6,847 nt of DNA from Frankiales bacterium (GTDB taxonomy: Bacteria; Actinomycetota; Actinomycetes; Mycobacteriales; SCTD01): contig JAOPWK010000343.1 in NCBI GenBank assembly GCA_025965735.1, forward strand, positions 1 to 6,847, written 5' to 3'. The notes below the pieces were generated by a model that saw only the letters and a program-made list of their open reading frames with translations, did not search any database and had not been told where the DNA came from. Positions 6,019 to 6,847 of this stretch are shown here, one piece after another; within the stretch, counting starts at the first letter, position 1, and the number at the start of each line of letters is the position of its first letter. Made by a program: the position numbers and the translations under genes.

Positions 6019-6233
6019 GTCAGCGTGCGGGTGATGCCGTCCACGCCCTGGATCCGCGCGACGACCAGCTTGCCGAGCTCGTCCACCGACTGCGCCTCCG
6101 CGCGCACGATCACGTCGTACGGCCCCGTCACGTCCTCGGCCTGCGCCACCCCGTCGAGCGCGGCGATGGCGTCAGCCACGGCAGCGGCCTTGCCGACCTC
6201 GGTCTGGATGAGGATGTAGGCCTGGACCGGCAC
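5997..6233 (-). CDS. Stand-alone Lrp/AsnC ligand-binding (RAM) domain protein
   Basis: A 78-residue protein that is only the C-terminal alpha-beta sandwich of Lrp/AsnC regulators (AsnC_trans_reg type). Seen: first strand VQAYILIQTE (3-12), helix with VADAIAALDGV, the TGPYDVIVRAE segment at 36-46, helix with DELGKLVVARI, and final strand TRTLTCPVV. There is no helix-turn-helix, and none was lost to a wrong start: an in-frame TAG lies at 6275-6273, only 13 codons upstream, leaving no room for one. Such small ligand-binding proteins form oligomers that can bind amino acids; whether this one acts by pairing with a full-length Lrp is unknown. GTG6233 has AGAAGGG 7 nt upstream. It is the first gene of a minus-strand pair and is divergent from thiL. 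Confidence 0.88.
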   Translation of the reverse strand: MPVQAYILIQTEVGKAAAVADAIAALDGVAQAEDVTGPYDVIVRAEAQSVDELGKLVVARIQGVDGITRTLTCPVVHL

Positions 6234-6240
6234 GGTGAGG

Positions 6241-6254
6241 ACCCTTCTGGGAGG
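6241..6254. promoter_or_regulatory. Back-to-back Shine-Dalgarno sites of the divergent Lrp-like and thiL genes
   Basis: On the minus strand AGAAGGGT (6248-6241) sits 7 nt before GTG6233; on the plus strand GGGAGG (6249-6254) sits 8 nt before GTG6263. The two sites abut within the 29-nt gap. This fixes both starts and leaves no space for promoters between the genes. Confidence 0.6.
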
Positions 6255-6262
6255 CTGGCGGA

Positions 6263-6847
6263 GTGCCGGACGCTACAGCACGAGAGCTCGGCGAGTTCGG
6301 TCTCATCGACCGGGTGGTCGCCCGTCTCGGGACCTCGCAGAACGTGCTGCTCGGGCCCGGTGACGACGCTGCGGTGGTCGCCGCACCGGACGGCCGCGTG
6401 GTCGCGACGACCGACGTCCTGGTCGAGGGCGTGCACTTCCGGCGCGACTGGAGCAGCGCCTACGACGTGGGCCGCAAGGCCGCCGCCGCCAGCCTGGCGG
6501 ACGTCGCGGCCATGGGCGCCACCGCCACCGCGCTGCTGGTCGGGCTGGCCGCGCCGGGTGACCTCCCCGTCGAGTGGGCCACCTCGCTCGCCGACGGCCT
6601 GCGCGACGAGGCCGCGCTGACCGGGGCCGTGGTCGTGGGCGGCGACACCGTCACCGCCGGCCGCATCGTCGTCAGCGTCACCGCGCTGGGCGACCTCGCC
6701 GGACGCCCGCCCGTCACCCGCGCGGGCGCGCAGCCGGGTGACGTCGTCGTGCTGGCCGGCCGGCTCGGCTGGTCCGGCGCCGGGCTCGCCCTGCTGCAGC
6801 GCGGTGACCTGGACGGCCAGCACCAGGAGGCGCACCGCCGCCCGCAG
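6263..6847 (+). CDS. thiL: Thiamine-monophosphate kinase, N-terminal part (cut by window end)
   Basis: Phosphorylates thiamine monophosphate to thiamine diphosphate with ATP, the last step of cofactor synthesis, in the cytosol. The visible 195 codons stay open to the window edge; the family is usually about 310-330 residues, so roughly the last 40 percent is missing. Seen: LGEFGLIDR at 9-17; GPGDDAAV at 31-38 with the metal-binding Asp pair 34/35; TDVLVEGVHF from Thr50 with Asp51; SLADVAAMGA at 77-86 with Asp80; GGDTV at 126-130; and RLGWSGAGLALL with HRRPQ at the very end, where the family has a conserved HRRP. An Asn is often found where Ser77 is. The start is GTG6263, preceded by GGGAGG at 8 nt; an in-frame TGA at 6236-6238 rules out a longer form. 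Divergent from the Lrp-like gene. Confidence 0.95.
   Translation, partial: MPDATARELGEFGLIDRVVARLGTSQNVLLGPGDDAAVVAAPDGRVVATTDVLVEGVHFRRDWSSAYDVGRKAAAASLADVAAMGATATALLVGLAAPGDLPVEWATSLADGLRDEAALTGAVVVGGDTVTAGRIVVSVTALGDLAGRPPVTRAGAQPGDVVVLAGRLGWSGAGLALLQRGDLDGQHQEAHRRPQ
6270..6275 (-). promoter_or_regulatory. Candidate -10 for the Lrp-like/DUF3515 unit
   Basis: TAGCGT on the minus strand matches TANNNT and would start transcription near 6263, giving an untranslated leader of about 30 nt that contains the Shine-Dalgarno site. It lies inside the first codons of thiL. The -35 region (about 6293-6298) reads GAACTC and is a poor match, so this is tentative. Confidence 0.25.

Noticed and set aside
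6234..6262. A longer Lrp-like protein with a DNA-binding domain starting upstream of 6233.
   Set aside because: An in-frame TAG at 6275-6273 and no alternative start codon between it and 6233.
5555..6620. Plus-strand open frames (5555-6034, 5925-6620) opposite the lipoprotein and Lrp-like genes.
   Set aside because: The minus-strand genes have a lipobox and a clear ligand-binding fold; the plus-strand products have no motifs and 5925-6620 runs out of frame into thiL.

Overview
The window is very GC-rich chromosomal DNA with strong G/C bias at third codon positions and frequent GTG starts (five of eight genes). The DUF3515-type lipoprotein, the stand-alone Lrp/AsnC ligand-binding protein and the gene order gpsA ... 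ddl - DUF3515 - (Lrp) - thiL point to an actinobacterium. The same core order is known from mycobacteria (gpsA2-ddlA-Rv2980, with thiL close by). I cannot name a genus.

Layout. (1) 16-4399, plus strand: a compact run of four genes. plsC (acyltransferase) overlaps gpsA (glycerol-3-phosphate dehydrogenase) by 4 nt; then a trans-sulfuration-family PLP enzyme; then a class-I-like flavoprotein disulfide oxidoreductase. Gaps are 32 nt or less, so one transcript is likely. (2) 4400-4446: a short spacer with a GC-rich hairpin and a -10-like TAGGGT placed so that transcription would begin at or next to the ddl start codon (probable leaderless mRNA). (3) 4447-5535: ddl, D-Ala-D-Ala ligase. (4) 5539-6233, minus strand: a two-gene unit, Lrp/AsnC ligand-binding protein followed by a DUF3515 lipoprotein, the two overlapping by 22 nt and converging on ddl with a 3-nt gap. 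(5) 6263 to the end, plus strand: the first 195 codons of thiL, divergent from the Lrp-like gene across only 29 nt, and cut by the window edge.

How the genes work together. GpsA makes sn-glycerol-3-phosphate, the backbone that is acylated on the way to phosphatidic acid, and PlsC-type enzymes carry out such acylation; their translational coupling fits a phospholipid supply unit. Ddl feeds peptidoglycan precursor synthesis and the DUF3515 lipoprotein probably sits on the outer face of the membrane, so the core is envelope biogenesis. ThiL completes thiamine diphosphate. The PLP enzyme and the flavoprotein sit between gpsA and ddl and have no obvious link to either; both carry non-canonical active-site residues, and they are the least understood part of the window.

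I found no RNA genes, mobile elements, CRISPR arrays, long repeats or gene-free stretches above 50 nt. This is mostly ordinary core-genome DNA. I do not see a new multi-gene system; the points worth a second look are local (active-site substitutions, leaderless start, packed divergent and convergent junctions).
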